Shown one piece after another: positions 30,002 through 38,819 of a stretch of 64,000 bases of DNA. The notes beneath the pieces are model-generated. The model saw only the letters and a program-made list of their open reading frames with translations. It did no database searches and was not told the origin of the DNA. The position numbers and the translations under genes were made by a program. The stretch comes from CAIWHR01 sp963709525. GTDB taxonomy: Bacteria > Pseudomonadota > Gammaproteobacteria > Burkholderiales > Casimicrobiaceae. The stretch's first letter is position 1; the number at the start of each line of letters is the position of its first letter. The stretch covers positions 139,773-203,772 of the forward strand of contig CAVPXB010000008.1 of assembly GCA_963709525.1 (NCBI GenBank), read 5' to 3'.

Positions 30002-30688
30002 ATGCTAAAGAGTATCCTGCGCGCGGCCGCCGCCGCGGTGCTGTTCGCGGCAGCCGCCGGCTTCAGCGTATCACCCGCGCTCGCCCAGACGGATCAGGCG
30101 AAGCTCATCAGTGCTTCCGAGGTCACGCTGTCGAATTTCCTCCGTGATCCGGAGATGGGGTGGCTGCAGCAGAACCTCCATCGTGCAAAAGCGCTGCTGA
30201 TTGCACCGGAGGTCGTCAAGGCCGGCTTCATCTTCGGCGGATCCGGCGGCCGCGCCTTGCTGGTCGCGCGCGATCCGAAGTCGGGCAAGTGGCTCGGCCC
30301 GTCGTTCTACAACATGGCCACAGCCAGCGTCGGTTTCCAGGCCGGCGTGTCGGTCTCCGAGACGATCACCCTGGTGATGACCGACAAGGGTTTCAATTCG
30401 CTGCTTGCCACATCGGTGAAGTTCGGCGCGGACGCGAGCGTCGCGGCGGGTCCGGTGGGCGCGGGCGCCAAGTCCGATATCGTCGCCGACCTGATTGCGT
30501 TCAGTCGCGCGAAGGGCATCTACGGTGGCCTCAACCTCGACGGCACGGTCGTGACTTCGGCGGACGAGTGGAACCAGGCTTTCTTCGGCAAGAGGGTCCT
30601 GCCACCCGACATCCTGGTCCGCGGCACGGCGACGAGCACGCAGGCCGACAGGCTGCTGGCTGCCGTGACGAAGGCCACGGCGAGGTAG
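30002..30688 (+). CDS. SYLF-domain (Ysc84/DUF500) exported protein
   Basis: 228 aa, signal peptide cleaved near ALAQT. SYLF/Ysc84-type domain (AKALLIAPEVVKAGFIFGGSGGRALLVARD ... PSFYNMATASVGFQAGVS ... DIVAFSRAKGIYGGLNLDG-like ending). Such domains bind lipids; the bacterial role is unclear. GAGGAGAAAGTC precedes the ATG chosen. Confidence 0.88.
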   Translation: MLKSILRAAAAAVLFAAAAGFSVSPALAQTDQAKLISASEVTLSNFLRDPEMGWLQQNLHRAKALLIAPEVVKAGFIFGGSGGRALLVARDPKSGKWLGPSFYNMATASVGFQAGVSVSETITLVMTDKGFNSLLATSVKFGADASVAAGPVGAGAKSDIVADLIAFSRAKGIYGGLNLDGTVVTSADEWNQAFFGKRVLPPDILVRGTATSTQADRLLAAVTKATAR

Positions 30689-30727
30689 TTTCGGCAGGCG
30701 CCGGAGGCGGGGCCGCGCGCGCGGCGA

Positions 30728-31414
30728 TCAGGGCGCGACGATGTCCGGCAATTCGGCGAGCGTGGCGATCTGTCCGTCGGGGGTTCCGGGCAGACGCTCC
30801 GGCGCTTGGTTGAAACGGTTGCACCACAATACGCGCAAGCCGAATGCCTTTGCGGCGTAGGCATCCCACCCGTTCGAGGACAGAAAGCAGATCTGGCTTG
30901 CCGCCAGATGCAGGCGATCGGTGGCGAGTCTGTAGACCGATGGATGGGGTTTGTAGACGCCGACCTCCTCGACGGAAAATACGCCGTCGAGCAGTTCCGC
31001 CATACCCGAATGGGCGACGGCCGAAGCGAGCATTTCCGGCGTTCCATTGGAGAGGATCGCGAGCTTCTTGCCGCCGGCCCGGAGGCGTTGCAGCGTGGCC
31101 GGAACCTCGGGGTAGACGCTCAGCGACAGGTAGAGGGTCATCAGGCGGCGGTGCAACTCCCGATCGTCGAGCTGGAGGCTTTCCAGCGCAAACGAAAGTG
31201 CGTCCGACGTCACCGCCCAGAAATCGGCGTGATGGCCTCCCAATCCGCGCAGCCAGGTGTACTGCAGCTGCTTCGTGCGCCACAGGTCGGCCAGCGGTTG
31301 CCAGCGATCTCCCAGCTCGTCGCGCGCGCCGCGAGCGGCGCTGTTGACGTCGAACAGCGTTCCGTAGGCGTCGAACACGCACGCTTGAACTCCAGGCAAG
31401 TGCAATTGCGTCAT
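30728..31414 (-). CDS. Haloacid dehalogenase, type II (HAD superfamily)
   Basis: 228 aa. Nucleophile motif FDAYGTLFDV (residue about 15), threonine/serine motif LSNGTPEML, lysine in YKPHPSVY and the SSNGWDA motif, all as in (S)-2-haloacid dehalogenases rather than generic phosphatases. Cytosolic. Expected to hydrolyse 2-haloalkanoates to hydroxy acids, but substrate cannot be read from sequence. Confidence 0.85.
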   Translation of the reverse strand: MTQLHLPGVQACVFDAYGTLFDVNSAARGARDELGDRWQPLADLWRTKQLQYTWLRGLGGHHADFWAVTSDALSFALESLQLDDRELHRRLMTLYLSLSVYPEVPATLQRLRAGGKKLAILSNGTPEMLASAVAHSGMAELLDGVFSVEEVGVYKPHPSVYRLATDRLHLAASQICFLSSNGWDAYAAKAFGLRVLWCNRFNQAPERLPGTPDGQIATLAELPDIVAP

Positions 31415-31602
31415 CGTGCCGCCTCGTGGGTGTACCGCGCAGCCTCCATGCTCGATGCAGAAGGCGTCGTGGTCAAGCGAATCAACTGCCCGTAGTGATT
31501 GCGGCCGGACAGCGATTCGCTCTATATTCGCGCACTGTACGAACTGCCTGGCGCGCGTGGCGACCTGCAGCGTCAAAAAGGCCCGTGAAACTGGAGGATC
31601 CG

Positions 31603-32136
31603 ATGTTCCGCTCGATGTCGATGCTGCTGTTGCTTCCGCTCGTCTTTGGCGTCTCCGCGTCTCTGGCGCAGACAAGAAAGCCCGCGTCACCCGCAAGAGT
31701 CCCCGCGGCGAAGGACAACTCCATCAGCGTCAACGTTTTCTTGCGTGATGGAAACAAGAACGAGGTATTGCTCGGCACGCGCATTTGGCCGGATTACCCC
31801 GAGTACAACGCCGTCGCCCTGCAGCGTTTCTTCGCGACAATGAGAGCTCTCGAGCCTGCCTACAAACAGGACGATGAGGTTGCGTATACGTGGTCGACCA
31901 AGGGTCGCGTGACCAAGTGCAGCATCTACCTCGAGTCACCCGGAGCGGGTGGCAAGGCGGGAACCGGCGCGGTGGTGGGATGCGAAGCGAATGGCGTGAG
32001 CAGCCTCGCAGTCACGTCTGCCGCCGACCCCAAGAGCCCCGTCAGCTCGTCCCAGGATTCCAGGCACGTGACCGACGTGATGGATATGTTCAAGAAGCAA
32101 TCGGAGCGCGCCAGGGGCACGCTGCCCAGGCAATAA
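31603..32136 (+). CDS. Exported hypothetical protein
   Basis: 177 aa with a signal peptide (MFRSMSMLLLLPLVFGVSAS, cleaved near LAQ). The mature part has a beta-rich DNSISVNVFLRDGNKNEVLLGTRIWPDY segment and a Cys pair; not recognised. Strong GGAGG ribosome site. No link to the flanking genes. Confidence 0.7.
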   Translation: MFRSMSMLLLLPLVFGVSASLAQTRKPASPARVPAAKDNSISVNVFLRDGNKNEVLLGTRIWPDYPEYNAVALQRFFATMRALEPAYKQDDEVAYTWSTKGRVTKCSIYLESPGAGGKAGTGAVVGCEANGVSSLAVTSAADPKSPVSSSQDSRHVTDVMDMFKKQSERARGTLPRQ

Positions 32137-32351
32137 CGATTTCCCGCCAGGCGGCGGGAGTCGCTCGTCGCTTCCGAGGCCCGCGCGACGCGCATTTCTA
32201 GGACCAGCAGTCGCCTGCGGCCTCTGCCTGCTGCTGCTGTTCTCTGAATCCGCCTTTGGCATTTGCCTGGGCTGCAGGCCGCCCGATTTCGCCGAGGCGC
32301 TGGGTCACGAGGAAACCTGGAAGCTGCACAACAACTGCAAGCAGGATTTGG

Positions 32352-32588
32352 TCACGCAGCCAGCAGCTTCTTGATGTCGTCGACCGACAATACCTTTCCG
32401 CTGCTCTTGACGTCGCCATTCACCACCAGCGCGGGCGTGCGGGTGACGCCGGCATCGATGATCGCGTTGATGTCCGTCACTTTCTCCAACTCATACTCGA
32501 GTCCGAGGGCTTCCGCCGCTGCGGTCGCATGCTCACTGAGGGCGACGCACTTGGAACAGCCGGAACCGAGCACCTGCAGCTTGATCAT
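32352..32588 (-). CDS. Small thioredoxin-like disulfide protein
   Basis: 78 aa thioredoxin fold of the MTH895/thioredoxin_3 type with a GSGCSKC redox motif near residue 10 and cis-proline in TRTPALVVNG. Genes of this kind sit directly after COG0701 permeases, as here (11-base gap). Likely a thiol partner of that transporter. Confidence 0.88.
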   Translation of the reverse strand: MIKLQVLGSGCSKCVALSEHATAAAEALGLEYELEKVTDINAIIDAGVTRTPALVVNGDVKSSGKVLSVDDIKKLLAA

Positions 32589-32599
32589 GAATTCACTCC

Positions 32600-33976
32600 T
32601 TATGGAAAGAGGGCGCCGTACACGAGCCCGCTGAAAGTCGCCATGACGACCACCAGCGAGCAGTAGACGACCGTTTTTTGCGTGCCGAGGATGCTGCGGA
32701 TGACCAGCATGCTGGGCAGCGACAGCGCCGGGCCCGCGAGCAGCAGCGCAAGCGCCGGTCCCTTGCCCATGCCCGAGCCCATCAATCCCTGGACGATGGG
32801 GATTTCTGTGAGCGTGGCGAAGTACATGAACGCGCCCGCCAGCGCCGCGAAGAAATTGGACAGCAGCGAATTGCCGCCGACCGCGGCCTCGACCCATTCG
32901 GAAGGGACGATGCCCTCGTGCCCGGGGCGCCCGAGGAGGAACCCCGCGAGCAGCACCCCGCCCAGCAGCAGCGGCAGGATCAGCTTGGCGAAGCCCCAGG
33001 TCTGGCCGAGCCATTCGTCGCCATCGCCCGGCTGCGTCGCCGCCGCCAGCGTGAAGCCCAGGAGACCGGCGCTGAAGGCGAGCACGGGAGCCTGCGGCAG
33101 CAGCCACGCCAGGAGGGCGACCACGGCCGCGGTGATCGCCAGCGGCTGCCAGTGCCAGCGCCAGCGAAAGACCAGCAGCAACGCAAGGCCCAGCCCGGCC
33201 ACCGCCGTCAACGGCCATTTCCAGGCGAACACCGCGTGCCAGACCGCGCTGTCCTCGGCGCGGGCGGGCGCCCAGTTGGCGAACACCAGGACCGCCACCT
33301 GCAGCGCGAAGAACGCCGCCGTGTCGGCCAGCGGCCGGCCCGCGTCGGTGCCGCCCTCGAAGCCCTTCTGCGACAGCGCGCGTACCGCTTCCTCGCGCCG
33401 GTAGATGAGTTGCATGATGATGCCGATCACCAGCGCGAAGCCGACCGCGCCGAGCGCGCGCGCCAGCCCCAACTCGAAGCCCAGGATCTTGGCGGTCAGG
33501 ATGATCGCCAACACGTTGATCGCCGGCCCGGAGTAAAGAAAGGCGATGGCCGGCCCCAGCCCGGCGCCACGCCGGTAGATGCCGCCGAACAGCGGCAGCA
33601 CCGTGCAGGAGCAGACCGCGAGGATGGAACCCGATACCGAAGCCACGCCGTAAGCGGTGACCTTGTTCGCCGCAGGGCCCAGGTACTTCATCACCGCATC
33701 CTGGCTGACGAAGACGGCGATCGCGCCGGCGATGAAGAACGCCGGCACCAGGCAGAGCATCACATGCTCGCGCGCATACCAGGTCAACAGCGCGAGCCCT
33801 TCGAGCACCGCGTTGTCGAAACGTGCGGTGCCGACGGGCATGAAGAACACCAGCAGGAAGGCGGCGAGGATGCCCGCCAGCCATTTGAGCTCGGTCGGAT
33901 GGTCGCGCAAGGCGTGCCATGCCCGGCCGACGGGCGATTCGGGCGCTTTCATTGCTTCGGTGGTCGGCATCGCCAT
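32600..33976 (-). CDS. COG0701/ArsP-type permease
   Basis: 458 aa, about ten membrane helices in two halves. Signature residues are CSCTVLPLFGGIYRRGAGLGPA and FLYSGPAINVLAIILTAKILG in the first half and a matching LTEIPIVQGLMGSGMGKGPALALLLAGPALSLPS in the second. Family members include ArsP, which exports trivalent organoarsenicals; others are uncharacterised. The start MAMPTTEAMK at 33976 is preferred over one 48 bases upstream. Arsenic neighbours favour an arsenical role. Confidence 0.85.
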   Translation of the reverse strand: MAMPTTEAMKAPESPVGRAWHALRDHPTELKWLAGILAAFLLVFFMPVGTARFDNAVLEGLALLTWYAREHVMLCLVPAFFIAGAIAVFVSQDAVMKYLGPAANKVTAYGVASVSGSILAVCSCTVLPLFGGIYRRGAGLGPAIAFLYSGPAINVLAIILTAKILGFELGLARALGAVGFALVIGIIMQLIYRREEAVRALSQKGFEGGTDAGRPLADTAAFFALQVAVLVFANWAPARAEDSAVWHAVFAWKWPLTAVAGLGLALLLVFRWRWHWQPLAITAAVVALLAWLLPQAPVLAFSAGLLGFTLAAATQPGDGDEWLGQTWGFAKLILPLLLGGVLLAGFLLGRPGHEGIVPSEWVEAAVGGNSLLSNFFAALAGAFMYFATLTEIPIVQGLMGSGMGKGPALALLLAGPALSLPSMLVIRSILGTQKTVVYCSLVVVMATFSGLVYGALFP

Positions 33977-33989
33977 CAGCGTACTCTCG

Positions 33990-34950
33990 CTATCGTAGAC
34001 GAGCACCGCGCGTAAAGGATGCACTTCGGCGGCACCTCTGCCCTTGAGGACTCGGGTGCCGGGAGGCTTGGCCGCTGCCGCCTGCTACCGTACCCGCCGG
34101 CGATCCCGCGTCGGTAACCATGTCGGCCGCCAGCAGGAGAATCTCGATTTCCTCGGTAATCTCCTCCTGGCGCTGGGTGTTGTAGGCCAGACGGAGGCGA
34201 GCGCTGTCTTCCTCCAGCCTATTCAGGGCGCGATCCATATGCGCCTGGCGCTGGCGGTTCTCGGCCATGAGCGAGTCGTAGAGCAACTCGTTGAGGACAG
34301 CGTGGAGATAGTGTCCTGTCAGGCCGCTCAGGAAGTCTCCGGGAGGAAGATTGAGTTCCGCTGGATAAGGCCGCAGTCGGCCGGGAGCCGGCAAATCGCG
34401 CAAAGGCAGCAAACGGCGCATGCGGATGTCGCCGAGTGGCATCGCAATGGTAGAACGCAGAGAGCCCGTAGCCGGCCAGTGTGTCGTCGGCCAGCAAGCG
34501 GCTCAACGCCCGGGTCAATCGAAGGAGCACCGCCGGCACTTCGTCGGCCACGATGGCTCCCGGCAGCGTCAGCTCGACGCAGTCTCGTTCGCCGATCCGG
34601 CTTGCCAGACGTTGCCCGATGATGGCCCAACGAACAGGGGCATCCCTCGCCTCGCACAGCACGTCCATTCGCGTCAACAGCGCCTCGTTGAAATCACCGC
34701 AAAAACCCTGTTCCGAACCCACCAGCACGCATAGCTCACGCCCCGCCGCCGGTGTGCTGGCGAATTCGGCATGACCGGCAAGAAAATCGGCTGCCGCTGC
34801 CTCGATGCCTGCCACCATGCGGCGCTGGCTGGCGAGGAAATCCGTCAGAATGCGGGTTTCCATGAGGGCCAGGCCTTTCATTGCCGACATGATGCCGGCG
34901 ATATCGGACAGCGCCTCCAGCCGCCTGGCGATCTCACGCCGGCGGCTCAT
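33990..34950 (-). CDS. atpG: N-type ATPase gamma subunit (frameshifted)
   Basis: Central stalk of the N-ATPase. N-terminus MSRRREIARRLEALSDIAGIMSAMKGLA is the gamma coiled coil; the C-terminal helix reads NELLYDSLMAENRQRQAHMDRALNRLEEDSARL. The ATG lies inside the end of atpA (17-base overlap). One shift near 34438 (after SAFYHCDA) separates the halves. The last 40 residues look unlike gamma, so another error near 34100 is possible. Confidence 0.85.
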
Positions 34951-36429
34951 CGCCCATCTCCCGCAACCAGCCGGCCACGGCATGTCTCGCCAGGCATCTT
35001 GCCCTGCAGCGAGCCCGGGGCCGCCCGCCGCTGCACATTTCAGCAGCCTCGCCAACCGTGCCTGCACGGCCGCTCCCTCCAGCCCGTCGAAAAGGCCCTC
35101 GTTGTAGGCCACCAGCCAGGCCAGGTGCTGCTCCGGTGACAAGGGTGCCAAACGTTCCTGCTTGAGGAGTTCCCGAAGCAGGCGGCCACGCCGGATCTTG
35201 GCCTCGACGCTCGCCTCCAGCCGCGAGCCGAAGCGGGTGAAGACCTCCAGTTCCAGAAACTGCAGGAAATCCAGCTTCATGCGCCCGGCCTCGGCCTTGA
35301 TGGCCGCCAACTGGGCCTTGCCGCCAATGCGCGAAACCGAGCGGGTGATATCGATGGCGGGCAGGAAACCCCGGGCGTACAGCGCCGGATCGAGATAGAT
35401 CTGGCCGTCGGTGATGGAGATCAGGTTGGTGGGAATGTAGGCGGCGATCTCGCCCTGCTCGGTTTCGACGATGGGCAGGGCGGTCATGCTGCCTCCGCCG
35501 TAACGGGCCGACAGACAGGTGGAACGTTCCAGCAGGCGCGCATGGAGGAAGAAGATATCGCCGGGATAGGCCTCCCGCCCTGGCGGGCGACGCAACAGCA
35601 GCGACAACTCCCGATAGGCGCGCGCATGGGTGGTGAGGTCGTCGTACACCACCAGGACGTCGCGCCCAGCCCACATCCATTCTTCGGCGATGGCGCAGCC
35701 GGCAAAGGGTGCGAGGAACTTGAGCCCGGGCGTGGTGGTGGCTTCGGCGACCACCACGCAGGTGATGTCGAGAACGCCGGCCTGGCGCAGGGTTTCGATG
35801 GTGGCGACCACCGCCGAGCGCTTCTGGCTGACCAGCACATAGACGCACAGGACATCGCGCCCCTTCTGGGCGATGACCGTGTCCAGTGCCAGCGAGCTCT
35901 TGCCGGTGCCCGCGTCGCCGATGATGAGCTGGCGTTGGCCCTTGCCGATGGGGATCATCGTATCCACCATCTTGCTGCCGCTCTGCAACGGCCGCGCGAC
36001 GAAATCCCGTGCGGTGATGGGCGGCGAGGAAACCTCCAGCGCGCGGCGGCGGTTGGATTGGGGCGCAGGTCCGCCATCGAGGGGATGGCCCCAGGGGTCC
36101 ACGACACGGCCGAGAAAGCCATCGCCGACGCCGATATCCAGTCGCCGCCCGGTGAGATGCGCCGAAGCTCCGGCGGCAAGGCCGTCCTTCTGGCTGAGCA
36201 GGATGGCGCCGATGCGCGCGCTGCCCAGATCGAACACCAGGGCCTCGCTGCCGTCCTCGAAACGCAGGATTTCATCCATCGCCGCCGAGGGAAGGCCCTC
36301 GATCCTGGCGATGCCGTCGCCGATGGCCACCAGCTTGCCGATTTCGCTGATCCGAAGTTGCGGCCGGTAGCCGTCGAGCCACGGGCTGCGCGCGCGGCTG
36401 GCGTTCAGGGGAGGCAGGTCATGGAGCAA
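34934..36429 (-). CDS. atpA: N-type ATPase alpha subunit (frameshift near the end)
   Basis: Non-catalytic nucleotide-binding subunit. P-loop GDAGTGKSSLALD, DDLTTHARAYRELSLLLRRPPGREAYPGDIFFLHARLLER and TNLISITDGQIYLDPALYARGFLPAIDITRSVSRIGG identify it. No clear ATG: a TTG at 36429 overlapping the atpF stop is the best start. One shift near 34985 is needed to reach the proper end (AGWLREMGDEPPA); without it the frame runs on into atpG, giving a false fusion. Confidence 0.87.
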
Positions 36430-37165
36430 GATGGGTGCCTCCGCAAAAATCCCCAGTTCGCCGGCAAGGCTGAAGTCCAGTTGCCAGGCCCCGAGAGACA
36501 CCCGTATCCCGGCCAGCAGATCGCCGTCCTCGACAAATTCGAGGTGGCCGTGAGCGTCCCAGTCGGGCTTCGATGGCGCCGGAGACCTGCCGGCGCTGTT
36601 CTTCGGAGAGCGAATAGGCGCTGGCCACAACGCCCTGTCCGTTTCCATTGTGGCCCGCACGCAACGGGGCAACACGCTCATCCGGCAAGGTCGCCAGTTC
36701 CTCGATGAAGAGTTTCACCAGGCGCGCTTCCAGATCCGGTCCGGCAAGTCGCGCCAACAACTTGCTGGCAAACTGGCGAGCCTGGATGCCTGCCTGGGCA
36801 GCAAGTTCGCGCTGCAGCGTCTCCTGCCGATGCGCGTCCTGGGCCGCGCTGCGCTCGCGCTCTGCGGCCAGGTGTCGACTCAACGCCTCCATCTGCCGCG
36901 ATCGCTCGGCCGCCATTTCTGCATCGAACCGCGCGCGCGCCGCCGCCTTTTCCTGCTCCCAGTCGGCCAGCCGGCCCTCGAACTGGTTTTTCAGGACTGA
37001 AGCCCGCGCTTCCGCCTCCCGAGCCCCGCTCAGGACGCGTTCGATCCCCGCCCGGCGTTGCGCCAGGGTCGCGAGCACCGGCCGATAGAGAAAACGCTTG
37101 AGTATCCAGACCAACGCCAGGAAGTTGACTATTTCCAGGGCGAAGGTGGTCCAGTCCAGCTCCAT
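36419..37165 (-). CDS. atpF: N-type ATPase b subunit with delta-like C-terminus (frameshifted)
   Basis: Peripheral stalk. One N-terminal membrane helix (LDWTTFALEIVNFLALVWILKRFLY), a long charged coiled coil (about 40-140) and a short delta-like C-terminal module (LLAGIRVSLGAWQLDFSLAGELGIFAE), the fusion typical of N-ATPase AtpF. No separate atpH (delta) gene exists in the operon, as expected. A shift near 36564 moves the frame before the delta-like part, and a second would restore the stop at 36419. Confidence 0.85.
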   Translation of the reverse strand: MELDWTTFALEIVNFLALVWILKRFLYRPVLATLAQRRAGIERVLSGAREAEARASVLKNQFEGRLADWEQEKAAARARFDAEMAAERSRQMEALSRHLAAERERSAAQDAHRQETLQRELAAQAGIQARQFASKLLARLAGPDLEARLVKLFIEELATLPDERVAPLRAGHNGNGQGVVASAYSLSEEQRRQVSGAIEARLGRSRPPRICRGRRSAGRDTGVSRGLATGLQPCRRTGDFCGGTHLAP

Positions 37166-37174
37166 GACCGCCTC

Positions 37175-37442
37175 CTACTTCAGGAAGTATTCGAGCAGCG
37201 GATTGCGGAAGAGGATGATGAGCACGATCACCAGCACATAGATGGCCAGCGATTCGATCATCGCCAGACCGATGAACAGCGTTCGGGTAATGGATTTCTC
37301 CGCTTCCGGCTGACGCGCCAGCGCTTCCAGCGCCTGGGCAATCGCACGGCCCATCGCGAGAGCCGGGAAACATGACGCCGATGGCAATGGCCAGAGCACC
37401 CGCCGCGGTGGAGATCAGGGCAAACCAGTGGATGTCGCTCAT
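37175..37442 (-). CDS. atpE: N-type ATPase c subunit (frameshifted)
   Basis: Rotor-ring hairpin. Helix 1 MSDIHWFALISTAAGALAIAIGV, loop LARQPEAEKS, helix 2 LFIGLAMIESLAIYVLVIVLIILF with the ion-binding Glu in IES and the tyrosine four residues on. A T-homopolymer shift near 37372 splits it. E-S and Y are compatible with sodium binding, but the helix-1 glutamine of classical sodium rings aligns with Met here, so H+ or Na+ is left open. Confidence 0.88.
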
Positions 37443-37444
37443 GT

Positions 37445-38149
37445 TTAGCCTTCTTTCCTGTCGTTCGGTTGAGACGCTTCGGGGTTTTCCGAAGCCTCGT
37501 GGGATTGCATTCCGCCGGCGATGTAGATCAACGCCAGCGTGCCGAAAATGTAGGCCTGGACCAGGGCTTCGACGATGTGCAGCATCAGCACCGGCACCGG
37601 CACGAGCAGGCCTGCCACCAGAAGCACCAGCAGGGCCGCCATTTCCAGGCTCATGATGTTGCCGAACAGCCGTACGGCCAGTGCCAAAGTGCGGGAAAAC
37701 TCGCCCAGCAGATGAAACGGCAACAGGATCGGGCTGGGGGTCAGATAGTGGCGCAGATAGTTCTTCAGGCCTTCGCTGCGAATGCCGAACCAGTGCACCG
37801 ACACGAAGACCAGGAAAGCCAACGCCGCGGTGGTCGACAGGTTGCCGGTCGGCGAGTGCAGCCCTGGCACGAGCCCGGTGAGATTGGCTACGGCGACGAA
37901 GAGCCAAAGCGTGCCGACGAAAGGCAGGAGCAGTCCGGCGCGGCCGGGCAACACGCCTTCGATGGCGTTCTCGATCGACTGGACGGCACCTTCCAGCGCC
38001 GTTTGCACCAGACCAGGGTCGTCAGCCGAGAGCCGTCGGGTCGCAAGCCAGCACCCGAGTCCCAGGGCCAGCAGCAGACCCCAGGTGGTCACCACCGTGG
38101 CGGTGATCCGCAACCCGCCGAGGCTGAAAACAACGCTCGCCGCATCCAT
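37445..38149 (-). CDS. atpB: N-type ATPase a subunit
   Basis: 234 aa, about five membrane helices. The essential stator arginine is in ALAVRLFGNIMSLEM; the last helix region is LMLHIVEALVQAYIFGTLALIYIAGGM. The ATG overlaps the atpQ stop (TAATG). Intact. Confidence 0.92.
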   Translation of the reverse strand: MDAASVVFSLGGLRITATVVTTWGLLLALGLGCWLATRRLSADDPGLVQTALEGAVQSIENAIEGVLPGRAGLLLPFVGTLWLFVAVANLTGLVPGLHSPTGNLSTTAALAFLVFVSVHWFGIRSEGLKNYLRHYLTPSPILLPFHLLGEFSRTLALAVRLFGNIMSLEMAALLVLLVAGLLVPVPVLMLHIVEALVQAYIFGTLALIYIAGGMQSHEASENPEASQPNDRKEG

Positions 38150-38421
38150 TACCAATACTTCCGGATGAAGAAATAGACATTGAACACCCCGAGCGCGAGG
38201 CCCAGGATGATCAGGTTTAGCGTCCACCGCACCGTGTAACCCTCACCCAGGCTGTCGAGCCAGCGCCCCAGATAGGCTCCCGCCAGCAGCGGCACCAGGA
38301 AAAGCACCGACAGGCTGCCGAGAAAAACCGTCTGGGCAAGGAGCGACCGGCGCCTGCGTTCCGCCTGCTTCAGTCGTTCGCTGTCCCGGGCGACGTCCCG
38401 GCGCCACTTTTCGTTGTTCAT
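38149..38421 (-). CDS. atpQ: N-ATPase AtpQ (AtpI-like two-helix membrane protein)
   Basis: 90 aa with a basic N-terminus (RRDVARDSERLKQAERRRRS) and two membrane helices (TVFLGSLSVLFLVPLLAGAYLG; TLNLIILGLALGVFNVYFF). It matches the ATPase_gene1/AtpQ protein that follows atpC in N-ATPase operons. The ATG overlaps the atpC stop. The usual next gene, atpR (three helices), is absent: atpB starts within the stop codon of this gene. Confidence 0.85.
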   Translation of the reverse strand: MNNEKWRRDVARDSERLKQAERRRRSLLAQTVFLGSLSVLFLVPLLAGAYLGRWLDSLGEGYTVRWTLNLIILGLALGVFNVYFFIRKYW

Positions 38422-38819
38422 GACGGCCACCGATCAAGGTGGCGCAAGCGCCGGAAAAGCTCTTGCTCCAGCCGCTGCAAATTGTCCTTGACGCTCCTGA
38501 GCGCCTCTTCTTCCTGCGCCAGTTGCCCGGCCAGCAACGCGGAAATGCGCTCGTAATCCCGATCGCAAAGGTAGCGCCGGGTACTGACCGTCAGTTGATC
38601 GTCGGCAAGACGCAGTACGGCCCCGGGCACGCCAGGTAGTGCCATGCGCCCTCCACGGTACGGAAACGGGAGAGGCCGTAGTCGAGGACGGTCATGAAGC
38701 GGGCACGCCCCGGCTGAATGCCGAAGCTGCCACTGGCGTCGCGTGCCGACAAAGCTGGCCACGTTGTCGACGCGCTCGCTGCGCACGGCGCTTTGCAGAT
38801 GGAGGGTGATGCCGCTCAT
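38418..38819 (-). CDS. atpC: N-type ATPase epsilon subunit (two frameshifts)
   Basis: Beta-sandwich N-terminal part (MSGITLHLQSAVRSERVDNVASFVG, then in another frame DASGSFGIQPGRARFMTVLDYGLS) and helical tail (VKDNLQRLEQELFRRLRHLDRWP). Shifts near 38753 and 38640 compensate each other in the net reading. The start overlaps the atpD stop (TGATG). Confidence 0.83.
   Translation of the reverse strand: MSGITLHLQSAVRSERVDNVASFVGTRRQWQLRHSAGACPLHDRPRLRPLPFPYRGGRMALPGVPGAVLRLADDQLTVSTRRYLCDRDYERISALLAGQLAQEEEALRSVKDNLQRLEQELFRRLRHLDRWPS

Noticed and set aside
34219..36681. A natural AtpA-AtpG fusion protein
   Set aside because: The join is produced by one base shift near 34985; the other frame gives a normal atpA end overlapping the atpG start, as elsewhere in the operon.
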